DNA of 13,125 nt from Bacteroidales bacterium UBA4073 (GCA_002383425.1 DFYV01000150.1:4833-17957); one strand, 5' to 3'; numbered from the stretch's first letter, positions 1-7,228 are shown. Made by a program: numbers and translations. Notes: generated by a model from the letters alone, not told the origin.

Positions 1-37
1 AATATTGATTCTCAAGCATGGGTCATGAGTTCTAAAA

Positions 38-832
38 TTAAATGGCAATATCACCCTTTATATGCGGATGTGGATCGTATCCCTCTAACCTGAAATCGCT
101 GTACTGAAAATCAAAAATCGATTTTACTTCACCATTTAAAACCATTCGGGGGAGCTTCCGGGGTTCACGGGTTAATTGAAGTTTCACCTGTTCAACATGG
201 TTTAGGTAGATGTGGGTATCGCCAAGGGTATGAACAAATTCGCCCGGTTGGTACCCACACACCTGTGCCATCATCATGGTTAACATGGCGTAAGAGGCAA
301 TATTGAATGGAACTCCAAGGAATACATCGGCGCTACGCTGGTAAAGCTGGCACGACAATTTATCATTGGCCACGTAGAACTGGAACATAAGATGGCACGG
401 CGGAAGTGCCATTTTCTCAATTTCACCCACATTCCATGCCGAAACAATATGACGTCGCGAGTTGGGATTACTTTTAAGCGATTCTACTACCCTGCTAATC
501 TGATCGATATGACGTCCCTCGGCAGTTGGCCAGCTACGCCACTGGTATCCGTAAACAGGGCCTAACTCGCCATTGGCATTGGCCCACTCATCCCAAATGG
601 TGACCCCGTTCTCATTCAAATACCTGATGTTGGTCTCCCCCTTTAGGAACCAAAGTAGCTCATGAATTATAGATTTTAGGTGAAGTTTTTTGGTGGTGAG
701 CAGCGGGAACCCTTCCTGCAAATTGAACCGCATTTGGTAGCCGAAAACGCTAATTGTACCAGTTCCTGTACGATCGTCCTTGCGAACCCCATTCTTAAGT
801 ATATGGTCAAGTAGATTTAAGTATTGAATCAT
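38..832 (-). CDS. thyA: Thymidylate synthase ThyA
   Basis: Converts dUMP to dTMP using methylenetetrahydrofolate, in the cytoplasm; this is the de novo thymidylate step. The protein has 264 residues, the same length as the E. coli enzyme. Key residues fall at E. coli numbering: phosphate-binding Arg21, the catalytic Cys146 in ALPPCHLMFQF, Arg166 in the QRSAD motif and Asn177 in VPFNIASY. Seen upstream: a TATTTTTG -7-like box on the minus strand at 853-860, 21 bp before the ATG, without a convincing -33 element. The gene therefore may have its own promoter or be co-transcribed with the membrane-protein gene that ends 64 bp upstream. Dihydrofolate reductase often follows thyA, but only 37 bp remain before the window edge and no start can be assigned there. 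Family identity is essentially certain. Confidence 0.98.
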   Translation of the reverse strand: MIQYLNLLDHILKNGVRKDDRTGTGTISVFGYQMRFNLQEGFPLLTTKKLHLKSIIHELLWFLKGETNIRYLNENGVTIWDEWANANGELGPVYGYQWRSWPTAEGRHIDQISRVVESLKSNPNSRRHIVSAWNVGEIEKMALPPCHLMFQFYVANDKLSCQLYQRSADVFLGVPFNIASYAMLTMMMAQVCGYQPGEFVHTLGDTHIYLNHVEQVKLQLTREPRKLPRMVLNGEVKSIFDFQYSDFRLEGYDPHPHIKGDIAI

Positions 833-896
833 AACAAGTCGATTTTTATTCTCAAAAATAGAAAAGAAAAATCGAAGTAGATGGCAGCTGTTGATA

Positions 897-1880
897 TCAA
901 TTGAAAACTTCGCCCCTGGTAGCGGTTAAATACCACCTACGAGCCCACACTGCAACCGCAGCAATAACCAGCCTGATGCCGAGCATCCAGGGAATAGATA
1001 CTCCAATTGCAGCAAAAAGTAAGAGGTCTTCAAGATTTGAGTGCGAAATAGCTATATGGTAGTTTAGCAAATCGGCCTCCGATTTCTTGACCCTCCCCTG
1101 CTTCACCTCTTCGAGCATAACTGCCGATCCGTATGCAAGGCCTAAGGTATTAGCAACGATCCATAAAAATGATGTGGACTTTGGCAAACCCAATAACCTC
1201 AGGAAAGGCGAAACTGGGGCTGTCAGTATTTTAATTAGATTGAACTCTCGAAGAACTTCCTGCAGAACCATCAGCAGAAAAATGAGAATGAGTATCTTCA
1301 GAATCATCCTGAATGCTGAATATGCCCATCCCCTCAGATGGTTGGCTAAAGTAAGGGTTTGACTTTGAACTACATCGGAACCAAGCACCTGCTCTAACGA
1401 GGGTAGGCTGAGATTTAAGAGTAAAGCCGCTAAAAAAGCCATACCTATCCGTAAAGCCAACATGTGCCAGGCCTTTGAACCGGTATGGGATTGCACCGCA
1501 GTTTCAACAATCAGGTTATGGGCTATAAGACTCATCACGGCAATTATGGTAGTCTCCCTTAAAGTTAACGAAAGTTGCGAAAGAACAGCAATCACCGAGT
1601 ATATATTTAGAAAAACTCCCGTAACGAATGCAATGGCAGCCTCACCACGCAATCCTATTAGTTTAAATGCAGGTGTAAAAAAATCGCTAACCATGCTCAG
1701 AGCCCCGTAAAAACCAAGTATGCTTACGATAAACGAAACGGGAATGGTAATCTTTAAAATCCACAATGAAGTTTTCAGAGCTTTCGGGGAAGCCAGTTTA
1801 AAGCAGTCTACAACCCTTTCGGTAAATGAACTAACTGATACTTTAATGCTTATGGCAATGGCCAAAAGTTTAACTATCAT
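897..1880 (-). CDS. Nucleoside-recognition (Gate) domain membrane protein
   Basis: A 327-residue polytopic inner-membrane protein with two Gate-type halves, resembling SpmA/SpmB and the nucleoside-recognition family. Hydrophobic segments lie near residues 40-62, 80-105, 110-130, 138-158, 188-210, 237-255 and 285-312. The second half has the polar stretch HIAISHSNLED (275-285), typical of this family. Residues 27-40 (FKLASPKALKTSLW) look like the usual family N-terminus, so the first 20 or so residues may be an extension or an over-called start. The ATG at 1880 lies 73 bp from the tRNA-Leu end and just past that tRNA's terminator, so it probably has its own promoter, though I see only an off-spacing TAGCATTTG there. 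The substrate is unknown; the domain name does not establish nucleoside transport. Confidence 0.85.
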   Translation of the reverse strand: MIVKLLAIAISIKVSVSSFTERVVDCFKLASPKALKTSLWILKITIPVSFIVSILGFYGALSMVSDFFTPAFKLIGLRGEAAIAFVTGVFLNIYSVIAVLSQLSLTLRETTIIAVMSLIAHNLIVETAVQSHTGSKAWHMLALRIGMAFLAALLLNLSLPSLEQVLGSDVVQSQTLTLANHLRGWAYSAFRMILKILILIFLLMVLQEVLREFNLIKILTAPVSPFLRLLGLPKSTSFLWIVANTLGLAYGSAVMLEEVKQGRVKKSEADLLNYHIAISHSNLEDLLLFAAIGVSIPWMLGIRLVIAAVAVWARRWYLTATRGEVFN

Positions 1881-1925
1881 AACAAATGCTATAGCCCTTT
1901 TGATGATCCACCACGGAAATGGTTT

Positions 1926-1953
1926 AAAAAAATAAGCCCGAGATTACGGGCTT
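1926..1953 (-). terminator. Rho-independent terminator of tRNA-Leu
   Basis: Read on the minus strand, a perfect 7-bp stem AAGCCCG/CGGGCTT with a 6-nt loop is followed, after one A, by seven T residues. It begins at the last base of the tRNA's encoded CCA end, so it should terminate the tRNA transcript and insulate the downstream membrane-protein gene. Confidence 0.85.
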
Positions 1954-2037
1954 GGTGCGGATAGCGGGACTCGAACCCACACGCCTTTCGGCACTAGATC
2001 CTAAGTCTAGCGCGGCTACCAATTACGCCATATCCGC
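1953..2037 (-). tRNA. tRNA-Leu (anticodon UAG), CCA encoded
   Basis: Minus-strand class II cloverleaf. The 7-bp acceptor stem GCGGATA/TATCCGC is followed by discriminator A (1956) and a genomically encoded CCA (1953-1955). The anticodon stem CTAGA/TCTAG closes the loop CTTAGGA, with anticodon TAG at 2001-2003, which reads CUA and other CUN leucine codons. A variable-arm hairpin GCC-GAAA-GGC, typical of leucine tRNAs, and a T loop with TTCGAGT are present. A promoter lies just upstream and a terminator directly downstream, so it is a stand-alone transcription unit. Confidence 0.97.
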
Positions 2038-2049
2038 AAAATTTCAGGG

Positions 2050-2079
2050 CAAAATTATAAAGTATTTTTAATATATCAA
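2050..2079 (-). promoter_or_regulatory. Bacteroidota-type promoter for tRNA-Leu
   Basis: On the minus strand, TTG (2077-2079) is separated by exactly 19 bp from TAATTTTG (2050-2057), matching the Bacteroidota primary-sigma consensus TTG-N19-TAnnTTTG. The predicted transcript start is about 6 nt before the mature tRNA 5' end at 2037. This is the best promoter match in the window and supports the taxonomic inference. Confidence 0.75.
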
Positions 2080-2094
2080 CAAGTTCGCCTAATT

Positions 2095-2829
2095 TTAGGT
2101 GAATTGTTTCCTAAGCTCAAAGTTCTGGCCAAGGTAAAGCTTACGCACCTGCTCATCATCGGCTAACTCTTTGGCAGTGCCAGCCTTGAGTATCTCGCCA
2201 TCGTAAAGTAGGTATGCCCGGTCGGTTATGGAGAGGGTTTCATGGACGTTGTGATCGGTGATGAGAATTCCAATATTCCTATCCTTGAGGTGGGCAACAA
2301 TATTCTGGATATCTTCCACTGCAATTGGATCAACCCCAGCAAAGGGCTCATCGAGCAAGATAAACTTAGGGTCAAGGGCCAAAGCCCGGGCAATTTCTGT
2401 TCTGCGACGTTCGCCCCCCGAAAGCTGAATTCCCAAACTTTTACGAATTCTCTGAAGGCCAAACTCAGTTAGTAACGACTCTACCTTCTCGTGCTGATAC
2501 TCCTTGCTAAAGTCAGTCATTTCCAGAACAGCCCTTAAGTTATCCTCAACGCTTAGCTGCCGGAATACCGATGCTTCCTGTGAAAGATAGCCAATACCCC
2601 GTTGGGCACGCCTAAAAACAGGTTCACCGGTTATCTCTATATCATCAAGGAATATCCTCCCTGAATTAGGTTTTATGAGGCCTACTATCATGTAAAAGGT
2701 TGTTGTTTTACCAGCACCATTAGGGCCAAGTAAACCCACAATTTCGCCTTGACTAACCTCAACGCTTACGCTTTTTACGACAGTGCGTGTCTTATACCGC
2801 TTAACCAGGTTATCAGTGTAAAGTCGCAT
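2095..2829 (-). CDS. lptB: LPS export ABC transporter ATP-binding protein LptB
   Basis: Cytoplasmic ATPase that powers LptB2FG extraction of lipopolysaccharide from the inner membrane. It has 244 residues, the usual size. All nucleotide-binding motifs are present: Walker A GPNGAGKT (35-42), Q-loop Gln84 in YLSQEASVF, signature LSGGE (136-140), Walker B ILLDEP with Asp160 and Glu161, and switch His193 in ITDHNVHET. The sequence around LSGGERRRTEIARAL and the FAGVDPIAVEDIQ region is characteristic of LptB rather than other ABC ATPases. The partner permease genes are not in this window. The next gene downstream is tRNA-Leu, 57 bp away. Upstream is a long repeat region; I see only a weak TACTTTTA box there and no clear promoter. 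Confidence 0.95.
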   Translation of the reverse strand: MRLYTDNLVKRYKTRTVVKSVSVEVSQGEIVGLLGPNGAGKTTTFYMIVGLIKPNSGRIFLDDIEITGEPVFRRAQRGIGYLSQEASVFRQLSVEDNLRAVLEMTDFSKEYQHEKVESLLTEFGLQRIRKSLGIQLSGGERRRTEIARALALDPKFILLDEPFAGVDPIAVEDIQNIVAHLKDRNIGILITDHNVHETLSITDRAYLLYDGEILKAGTAKELADDEQVRKLYLGQNFELRKQFT

Positions 2830-2927
2830 ATTTTAACCAAACAATTTGAGTGTAAAAGTAACTAATTTATTTAAGCCTGCCACACTCTACCATTTTTTTG
2901 TTTAATTCATTTTTTGAGGTGATAAGA

Positions 2928-3041
2928 AAAAGTTAAAAGTTCGAGATTCTAAATTCAAAATTACGAATTACGAATTACGAATTAAAGATTTCTTTTTCCG
3001 AACAACGAACAGAAAAAGTTAAAAGTTAAAGGTTAAAAGTT
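2928..3041. repeat. Heptanucleotide array with 9-bp linker (lptB-capD gap, part 1)
   Basis: Nine consecutive 7-bp units from 2928 to 2990, all ending in TT: AAAAGTT twice, CGAGATT, CTAAATT, CAAAATT, ACGAATT three times, AAAGATT. A 9-bp linker TCTTTTTCC (2991-2999) and GAACAAC units (3000-3012) follow, then four more heptads AAAAGTT/AAAGGTT (3014-3041). There is no coding potential. The same module order recurs at 10704-10875 and twice at 12862-13123. Bases 2830-2927 and 3042-3083 hold nothing I can identify. Confidence 0.9.
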
Positions 3042-3083
3042 ATAAGACATCAATATCTTCAATCTAATCAATCTCTTCAATCG

Positions 3084-3309
3084 CATCAACCGTGAAACGT
3101 GAGACGTGAAACGTGAACCGTGAACATGGAACCCTGAACATGGAACCCTGAACCTTGAACCTTGAACCTTGAACCTTGAACCCTGAACCTTGAACCATCA
3201 ACTATCAACCATCAACTTTTACTCCGAACAACGAACAACGAACAACGAACAACTGCAAGCCATCAACCTTGAACCTTGAACCCTGAACCATCAACCATCA
3301 ACTATCAAT
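3084..3309. repeat. Heptanucleotide array (lptB-capD gap, part 2)
   Basis: Nineteen uninterrupted 7-bp units span 3084-3216: CATCAAC, CGTGAAA-type units, CGTGAAC twice, ATGGAAC alternating with CCTGAAC, CTTGAAC four times, CCTGAAC, CTTGAAC, then CATCAAC/TATCAAC. A 9-bp linker TTTTACTCC (3217-3225) shifts the register by 2 bp. Twelve more units follow (3226-3309): GAACAAC four times, TGCAAGC, CATCAAC, CTTGAAC twice, CCTGAAC, CATCAAC twice and TATCAAT. The array ends 66 bp before the promoter of the dehydratase gene. Confidence 0.92.
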
Positions 3310-3375
3310 GCTCTTAGTACCTCAAAAAAATTAACCGGAACATGGATGATTTACCTTGGCATAAAAATTGTTAAA

Positions 3376-3405
3376 TTTGTGTTTAGAATTTTTAATGTAT
3401 CTTTG
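3376..3405 (+). promoter_or_regulatory. Bacteroidota-type promoter for the dehydratase gene
   Basis: TTTG (3376-3379), an 18-bp spacer, then TATCTTTG (3398-3405), matching TTTG/TAnnTTTG. The predicted transcript start is near 3411, about 12 nt before the ATG at 3423. The leader GAAAAATTAAAA is A-rich without a Shine-Dalgarno sequence, as is usual in Bacteroidota. Confidence 0.7.
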
Positions 3406-3422
3406 TATAAGAAAAATTAAAA

Positions 3423-5330
3423 ATGATTGCACCTCCAAAACATACACCTCGCTGGGTTGTTTTCTTGATAGATTTAACGATCTGCCTGTTTTCCATAATT
3501 TTTTCATTTTATGTACGCTTCGAGTTCTCGCTTTCCGAAGAATACAAAATTTTACTAAAATCGGTCATCCCATTAATTCTTTTTATAAGAGCAGTCCATT
3601 TTATTTCATTTAGAACCTATGCCGGACTCATTCGCTACACCAGTACCAAGGATGCCGAACGAATTTTTATTGTTACAAGCGTAAGCACTCTTGTCCTCTT
3701 TGCAATCAACTTCATCAATTACTTTAGCAACAACAAATTCATCATTCCAAATTCCATTCTACTTATCGATTACTTTTTAACCATTATACTAATGGTTGGC
3801 TCCCGACTTTTCTATAAAGCGGTTTACTACACCATTCGAAATACTGACCTAAACGGTGAAAAAATTTTGATAGTTGGGGTTGAACAATTTGCAGCAGCCG
3901 TTAAACGGGCAATTGACAGGGAAAGCCTTTCGGGCATTCAAATTGTAGGTTTTATTGACCCTTATAACCAGCAGGAAGGGAACAAAATAGAAAATATTGA
4001 GATCTATAACATAAACAGAATTGAATATCTTATTCAAAAATACGATGTTTCCAAGGTTATACTTGCCTCAAAAAACCTTGACCCAAACCGCAAAAACAGA
4101 ATCATTGAAAAGTGTTTGAGCCTGAACGTAAACGTTCAAACCATCCCCGATGCAAATACATGGATTAATGGGGAGCTTAACGTAAAACAGATTAAAAACA
4201 TCAAAATTGAAGATTTACTTGAAAGGCCTCCAATTGTCCTTGATAAAAAAAGAATTCAGGATTACATAAAAGGGAAGGTAGTTTTGGTTACCGGAGCAGC
4301 AGGCTCCATTGGCAGTGAGATGGTTAGGCAAATCACCAGGTTTCACCCCAAAAAGGTCATACTTTTTGATATAGCCGAGACCCCCCTTTACGATTTAGAG
4401 CTTGAACTCAAAGAATGCCTGCAATTTTTTGACTTTGAAACAGTTATAGGAAGTGTAACAAATGAGTACAGGGTAAACAAGCTATTTGAGGTTTTCCATC
4501 CACAGGTAGTATTCCATGCCGCAGCATACAAGCATGTCCCCATGATGGAGAATAACCCCACCGAAGCGGTGTTCAACAACGTTGCAGGGACTAAACTTGT
4601 TGCCGATATTTCAATAAAATTTAAGGTGGAAAAATTCGTAATGATTTCGACCGACAAGGCCGTAAATCCGACCAACATAATGGGGGCTAGCAAGCGAATT
4701 GCCGAGATATACACCCAAAGCTTAAATTATACCTCACGAACAAAATTTATTACAACCCGTTTTGGGAATGTCCTGGGCTCAAACGGCTCAGTAATTCCTC
4801 GCTTTAAAAAACAGATTGAAAACGGTGGCCCAATTACCATTACCCACCCCGACATTATCAGGTACTTCATGACTATACCCGAGGCCTGCCAGCTTGTCCT
4901 TGAGGCTGGAGCTATGGGACAAGGTGGCGAGATATTCATCTTTGATATGGGAAAACCTGTGAAAATATTAGACCTTGCAAAAAAGATGATAAAGCTCTCG
5001 GGGCTTACCTATGGCAAAGATATCCAAATCAATTTCACAGGACTTAGACCGGGCGAAAAGCTGTATGAGGAACTTCTCAATAATAAGGAGAATACCATTC
5101 CTACCTATCATCCCAAAATAATGATTGCCAAGGTTAACCAGTATAAACAGGAAGATGTTTTACCAAAGGTAATGGAGCTTATTAACTTGCTACCGGGTCA
5201 CAATAACTTTACGATTGTGGGTGTAATGAAAGATATTGTACCTGAGTTCATTAGCCGAAACTCGGTTTACGAGGATATCGACAGGCAAAAAAAATACCTG
5301 AACAATGAGCAGCAATCCAAAACCGCATAG
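3423..5330 (+). CDS. Membrane-anchored nucleotide-sugar 4,6-dehydratase (CapD/WbpM/FlaA1 family)
   Basis: Family members convert UDP-GlcNAc to a 4-keto-6-deoxy sugar, feeding synthesis of unusual sugars for capsule, O-antigen or glycoproteins. It has 635 residues. Four N-terminal membrane segments (about 11-33, 43-63, 80-102, 108-132) precede a first Rossmann-like region (KILIVGVE, 147-154) and the catalytic SDR domain with NAD(P)-binding TGAAGSIGSE (290-299). The conserved HAAAYKHVPMMENNP (365-379), STDKAVNPTNIMGASKR (409-425) and LRPGEKLYEE (541-550) are present. The catalytic YxxxK is MxxxK here (Met420, Lys424), the Ser-Met-Lys arrangement known from large WbpM-type enzymes, so this is not a defect. 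Its 3' end overlaps the thioesterase gene by 26 bp. The exact sugar product cannot be read from the sequence. Confidence 0.93.
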   Translation: MIAPPKHTPRWVVFLIDLTICLFSIIFSFYVRFEFSLSEEYKILLKSVIPLILFIRAVHFISFRTYAGLIRYTSTKDAERIFIVTSVSTLVLFAINFINYFSNNKFIIPNSILLIDYFLTIILMVGSRLFYKAVYYTIRNTDLNGEKILIVGVEQFAAAVKRAIDRESLSGIQIVGFIDPYNQQEGNKIENIEIYNINRIEYLIQKYDVSKVILASKNLDPNRKNRIIEKCLSLNVNVQTIPDANTWINGELNVKQIKNIKIEDLLERPPIVLDKKRIQDYIKGKVVLVTGAAGSIGSEMVRQITRFHPKKVILFDIAETPLYDLELELKECLQFFDFETVIGSVTNEYRVNKLFEVFHPQVVFHAAAYKHVPMMENNPTEAVFNNVAGTKLVADISIKFKVEKFVMISTDKAVNPTNIMGASKRIAEIYTQSLNYTSRTKFITTRFGNVLGSNGSVIPRFKKQIENGGPITITHPDIIRYFMTIPEACQLVLEAGAMGQGGEIFIFDMGKPVKILDLAKKMIKLSGLTYGKDIQINFTGLRPGEKLYEELLNNKENTIPTYHPKIMIAKVNQYKQEDVLPKVMELINLLPGHNNFTIVGVMKDIVPEFISRNSVYEDIDRQKKYLNNEQQSKTA

Positions 5331-5745
5331 TTACTACCACCGCACACCCATTCAAATCAGGTTTAACGATATCGACCAGCTTTCACACGTTACCAATTCT
5401 GTTTACCAGCAGTATTTCGATTTAGGCAAGCTTAAATACTTTAACGAGGTGCTCCAGGAAAAAATGAACTGGGAAGTGGAAGGACTTGTGCTGGCAAGTA
5501 TTACCATCGACTATCTCATTCCTATTCGGATGTGGGATAGCGTAGAGGTTCTATGTAAGGTGTACGAAATTGGTAATAAAAGCCTTAAAATGAGGCAAGA
5601 GATATACAACAACACTACAGGTGAAATAGACGCCGTTAGCAGAGCTGTGATGGTATGTTTCAGCAATGCTGCAGGTAAATCAATTCCCATACCGCCAAGA
5701 TGGCGCGAGCTAATTCTTAGCTTTGAGAAGGATTTGCAGCTATAG
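5305..5745 (+). CDS. Hotdog-fold acyl-CoA thioesterase (4HBT/YbgC-like)
   Basis: A 146-residue single-domain hotdog protein predicted to hydrolyse an acyl-CoA or acyl-ACP thioester in the cytoplasm. The N-terminal motif IRFNDIDQLSHVTNSVYQQYF (18-38) matches the 4HBT pattern RFxDxDxxxHVNNxxY, with Asp24 in the position of the catalytic aspartate. The middle section (ASITIDYLIPIRMWDSVEV) also fits the family. The ATG lies inside the last 26 bp of the dehydratase gene in another frame, so the two are probably translationally coupled. The next in-frame Met is near residue 53, inside the domain, so the overlapping start is needed. It ends tail to tail with rimM, the two stops sharing CTATAG. The substrate is unknown. 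Confidence 0.88.
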   Translation: MSSNPKPHSYYHRTPIQIRFNDIDQLSHVTNSVYQQYFDLGKLKYFNEVLQEKMNWEVEGLVLASITIDYLIPIRMWDSVEVLCKVYEIGNKSLKMRQEIYNNTTGEIDAVSRAVMVCFSNAAGKSIPIPPRWRELILSFEKDLQL

Positions 5746-6261
5746 GTCAAGGCCTAACAATCCTTCGGGAATTTCCATTTCTACGAGTTTACCCAGCGTA
5801 TCAACCTCAACAATAAGCTCATCGGTTGCAGGAATCAGTATTTGTTTCCCTTCGGGTGTTGCCACCTCAAAAATGGCATTCATTGAATATTCAGTGTAAT
5901 CCACAATTACACCAACTTCGCTTTTATCGGTACTAATAACCCGGTAACCAATTAAATCGTCGAGGTAAATTTCACCACTACTATGGGTGCTTTCGGATGG
6001 AATCAAAATAGTAGTACCTGAAAGTTCCTGCGCCTGCTCAATGGTATCGACATCATCGAACTTAACTATTGCTTTTTCGGGGTCTTGGTACTGGATTTGG
6101 GCTATAAAAAAAGGAACCGGTATCCCTTCAATATCCAGAAATACCGATTCCAATTTTTTGGGGTTGAACTCAACCGATGAGCTAAAGCTCACCATCAGTT
6201 CACCGTTAATGCCATGAGTTCTTTGGATATATCCAATCGGAGCGAAACCGGCATACCCCAT
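5740..6261 (-). CDS. rimM: Ribosome maturation factor RimM
   Basis: Assists assembly of the 30S head domain by binding ribosomal protein uS19. It has 173 residues, the normal length. The N-terminal RimM domain starts with IGYIQRTHGINGELMV (9-24); the C-terminal PRC-barrel begins near 107 (EIYLDDLIGYRV) and ends with LIPATDELIVEVD and EIPEGLLGLDL. The ATG is 12 bp after the rpsP stop, so the two form an operon. Unlike the proteobacterial rpsP-rimM-trmD-rplS order, neither trmD nor rplS follows; the operon instead ends against the convergent thioesterase gene, with no room for a conventional intergenic terminator. Confidence 0.96.
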   Translation of the reverse strand: MGYAGFAPIGYIQRTHGINGELMVSFSSSVEFNPKKLESVFLDIEGIPVPFFIAQIQYQDPEKAIVKFDDVDTIEQAQELSGTTILIPSESTHSSGEIYLDDLIGYRVISTDKSEVGVIVDYTEYSMNAIFEVATPEGKQILIPATDELIVEVDTLGKLVEMEIPEGLLGLDL

Positions 6262-6273
6262 GTAACTTTTGCC

Positions 6274-6795
6274 TTAAGCGGTTTCTGTTTCCTCTGGAGT
6301 AGCCTTTGCCTGAGCATCGGCCTCTTTGGCAGCCATTTCGGCTTGCTTTTTGGCAATTTTTTGAGCGCGTGCCTCACGGATTTTCGATTCCACCTCAATA
6401 CGCTTCATTTGAGCATCGGATTCACCCTTAGCTAACGAATCGATCTTGGCTTTAATCTTAGCTTCCTTTTGGCTTACCCAGTCCTGAAATTTAGCCTCGG
6501 CTTGTTCAGGGGTAAGTGCACCCTTTTTAACACCTTCGAAGAGGTGCTTCTTTAACATAACACCTTTGTACGAAAGAATAGCCCTACAGGTGTCAGTAGG
6601 TTGAGCGCCTTTTTGCAGCCAGTCCAATGCCCTATCAAAATTTAATTCAATAGTAGCAGGATTTGTAAGGGGATTGTACGAGCCAATCCGATCAATGTAT
6701 CTGCCATCTCGTGGCGCCCTGCTATCCGCCACCACAATGTGGTAGAAAGGCCTTTTCTTCCTTCCCTGGCGGCTTAGTCTGATTTTTACAGGCAT
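6274..6795 (-). CDS. rpsP: Small ribosomal subunit protein bS16, C-terminally extended
   Basis: Ribosomal protein of the 30S body. Residues 1 to about 82 are the conserved bS16 core, with VKIRLSRQGRKKRPFYHIVV at 3-22 and RYIDRIGSYNP at 32-42. Residues 83-173 form a low-complexity Lys/Ala/Glu-rich tail, probably helical or coiled coil, ending KATPEETETA. The total of 173 is about twice the E. coli length, but such tails are known in Bacteroidota bS16, so this is a lineage feature rather than a fusion. It is first in an operon with rimM. A TATATTTG -7 box lies upstream at 6838-6845. Confidence 0.97.
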   Translation of the reverse strand: MPVKIRLSRQGRKKRPFYHIVVADSRAPRDGRYIDRIGSYNPLTNPATIELNFDRALDWLQKGAQPTDTCRAILSYKGVMLKKHLFEGVKKGALTPEQAEAKFQDWVSQKEAKIKAKIDSLAKGESDAQMKRIEVESKIREARAQKIAKKQAEMAAKEADAQAKATPEETETA

Positions 6796-6837
6796 ACTTT
6801 ACGCTTTTAGTTTAACCTACTATTTTTATTTAGCGTG

Positions 6838-6845
6838 CAAATATA
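6838..6845 (-). promoter_or_regulatory. -7 element of the rpsP-rimM promoter
   Basis: TATATTTG on the minus strand matches TAnnTTTG and predicts a transcript start roughly 35-40 nt before the rpsP ATG. No clear TTG lies at the right distance upstream, so the match is half a promoter. Confidence 0.5.
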
Positions 6846-6919
6846 TACTTTTTTTATGATTTGACTCTCAGAAAATTACTTTATTCTCACCTTTCACCCT
6901 GAATAGTTTAACCCCGTAA

Positions 6920-7011
6920 AGTACTAACCAAGTAATCTCCAAACATTTCCATAGTTCTGCTGCTTCCTTTCCCCCATAGCAGCTGGTATTGGGCTGCGCA
7001 ATTCAAGCACC
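6920..7011 (-). ncRNA. ffs: Probable bacterial small SRP RNA (4.5S-like)
   Basis: On the minus strand, ACCAG is followed by 9 nt, a purine loop GGGAAA, then GGAAGCAGCA. This lines up with E. coli 4.5S RNA, where ACCAG is followed by 9 nt, GGAA, then GGAAGCAGCC, the conserved Ffh-binding hairpin. Distal pairing is consistent: GGUGCU (7006-7011) with AGUACU (6920-6925), AAUU with GGUU, CCAA with UUGG, and CCA with UGG near the apex. The span of about 92 nt fits small bacterial SRP RNAs. Departures: the apex would be a hexaloop-like GGGAAA, not a tetraloop, and GCUGCU/AGCAGC could form an alternative 6-bp hairpin. The exact ends are estimates. A -7 box lies 38 bp upstream. Confidence 0.6.
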
Positions 7012-7048
7012 GATATAATTATCAGCTAATCGATACCAACTTTAATCC

Positions 7049-7056
7049 CAAAGTTA
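7049..7056 (-). promoter_or_regulatory. -7 element upstream of the putative SRP RNA
   Basis: TAACTTTG on the minus strand matches TAnnTTTG. The predicted start, near 7043, would leave about 30 nt before the first paired base of the SRP-like structure, so the RNA may be longer or 5'-processed. No -33 TTG is evident at the right spacing. Confidence 0.4.
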
Positions 7057-7078
7057 AGCGCAATACAAAATGCAGGAG

Positions 7079-7228
7079 GAAGTTAGAAGAAGTTAGAGGA
7101 AGTTAGAGGAATGTTAGGCGCAATGGCTCAATACAAAATACAGAATGCAAACTAAAATTAGAAGGAAAAAGGTAGAAGGCAGAAGCTGGAAATTAGAAGG
7201 TAGAAATTAGAAGGCAAAAGGTAGATAG
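7079..7228. repeat. Purine-rich degenerate tandem repeats
   Basis: Four 10-bp units at 7079-7118: GAAGTTAGAA, GAAGTTAGAG twice, GAATGTTAGG. A looser run of GAAGGTAGAA/ATTAGAAGG-type phrases follows at about 7152-7228. These do not follow the 7-bp register of the other arrays. No coding potential. Confidence 0.7.

Noticed and set aside
1..37. Start of a dihydrofolate reductase gene downstream of thyA
   Set aside because: One minus-strand ATG is closed by a stop within four codons and another is open for only about six codons to the window edge; neither shows recognisable sequence.
2928..3309. CRISPR array or attachment site
   Set aside because: Units are 7 bp with no unique spacers, there are no cas genes, and no integrase or phage gene is nearby.
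3423..5330. Missing catalytic tyrosine (Met420) as evidence of an inactive dehydratase
   Set aside because: Large WbpM-type enzymes naturally use Ser-Met-Lys, and all other motifs are intact.
6274..6795. Long bS16 tail as a novel fusion domain
   Set aside because: Charged Lys/Ala/Glu-rich C-terminal tails on bS16 are a known Bacteroidota trait.
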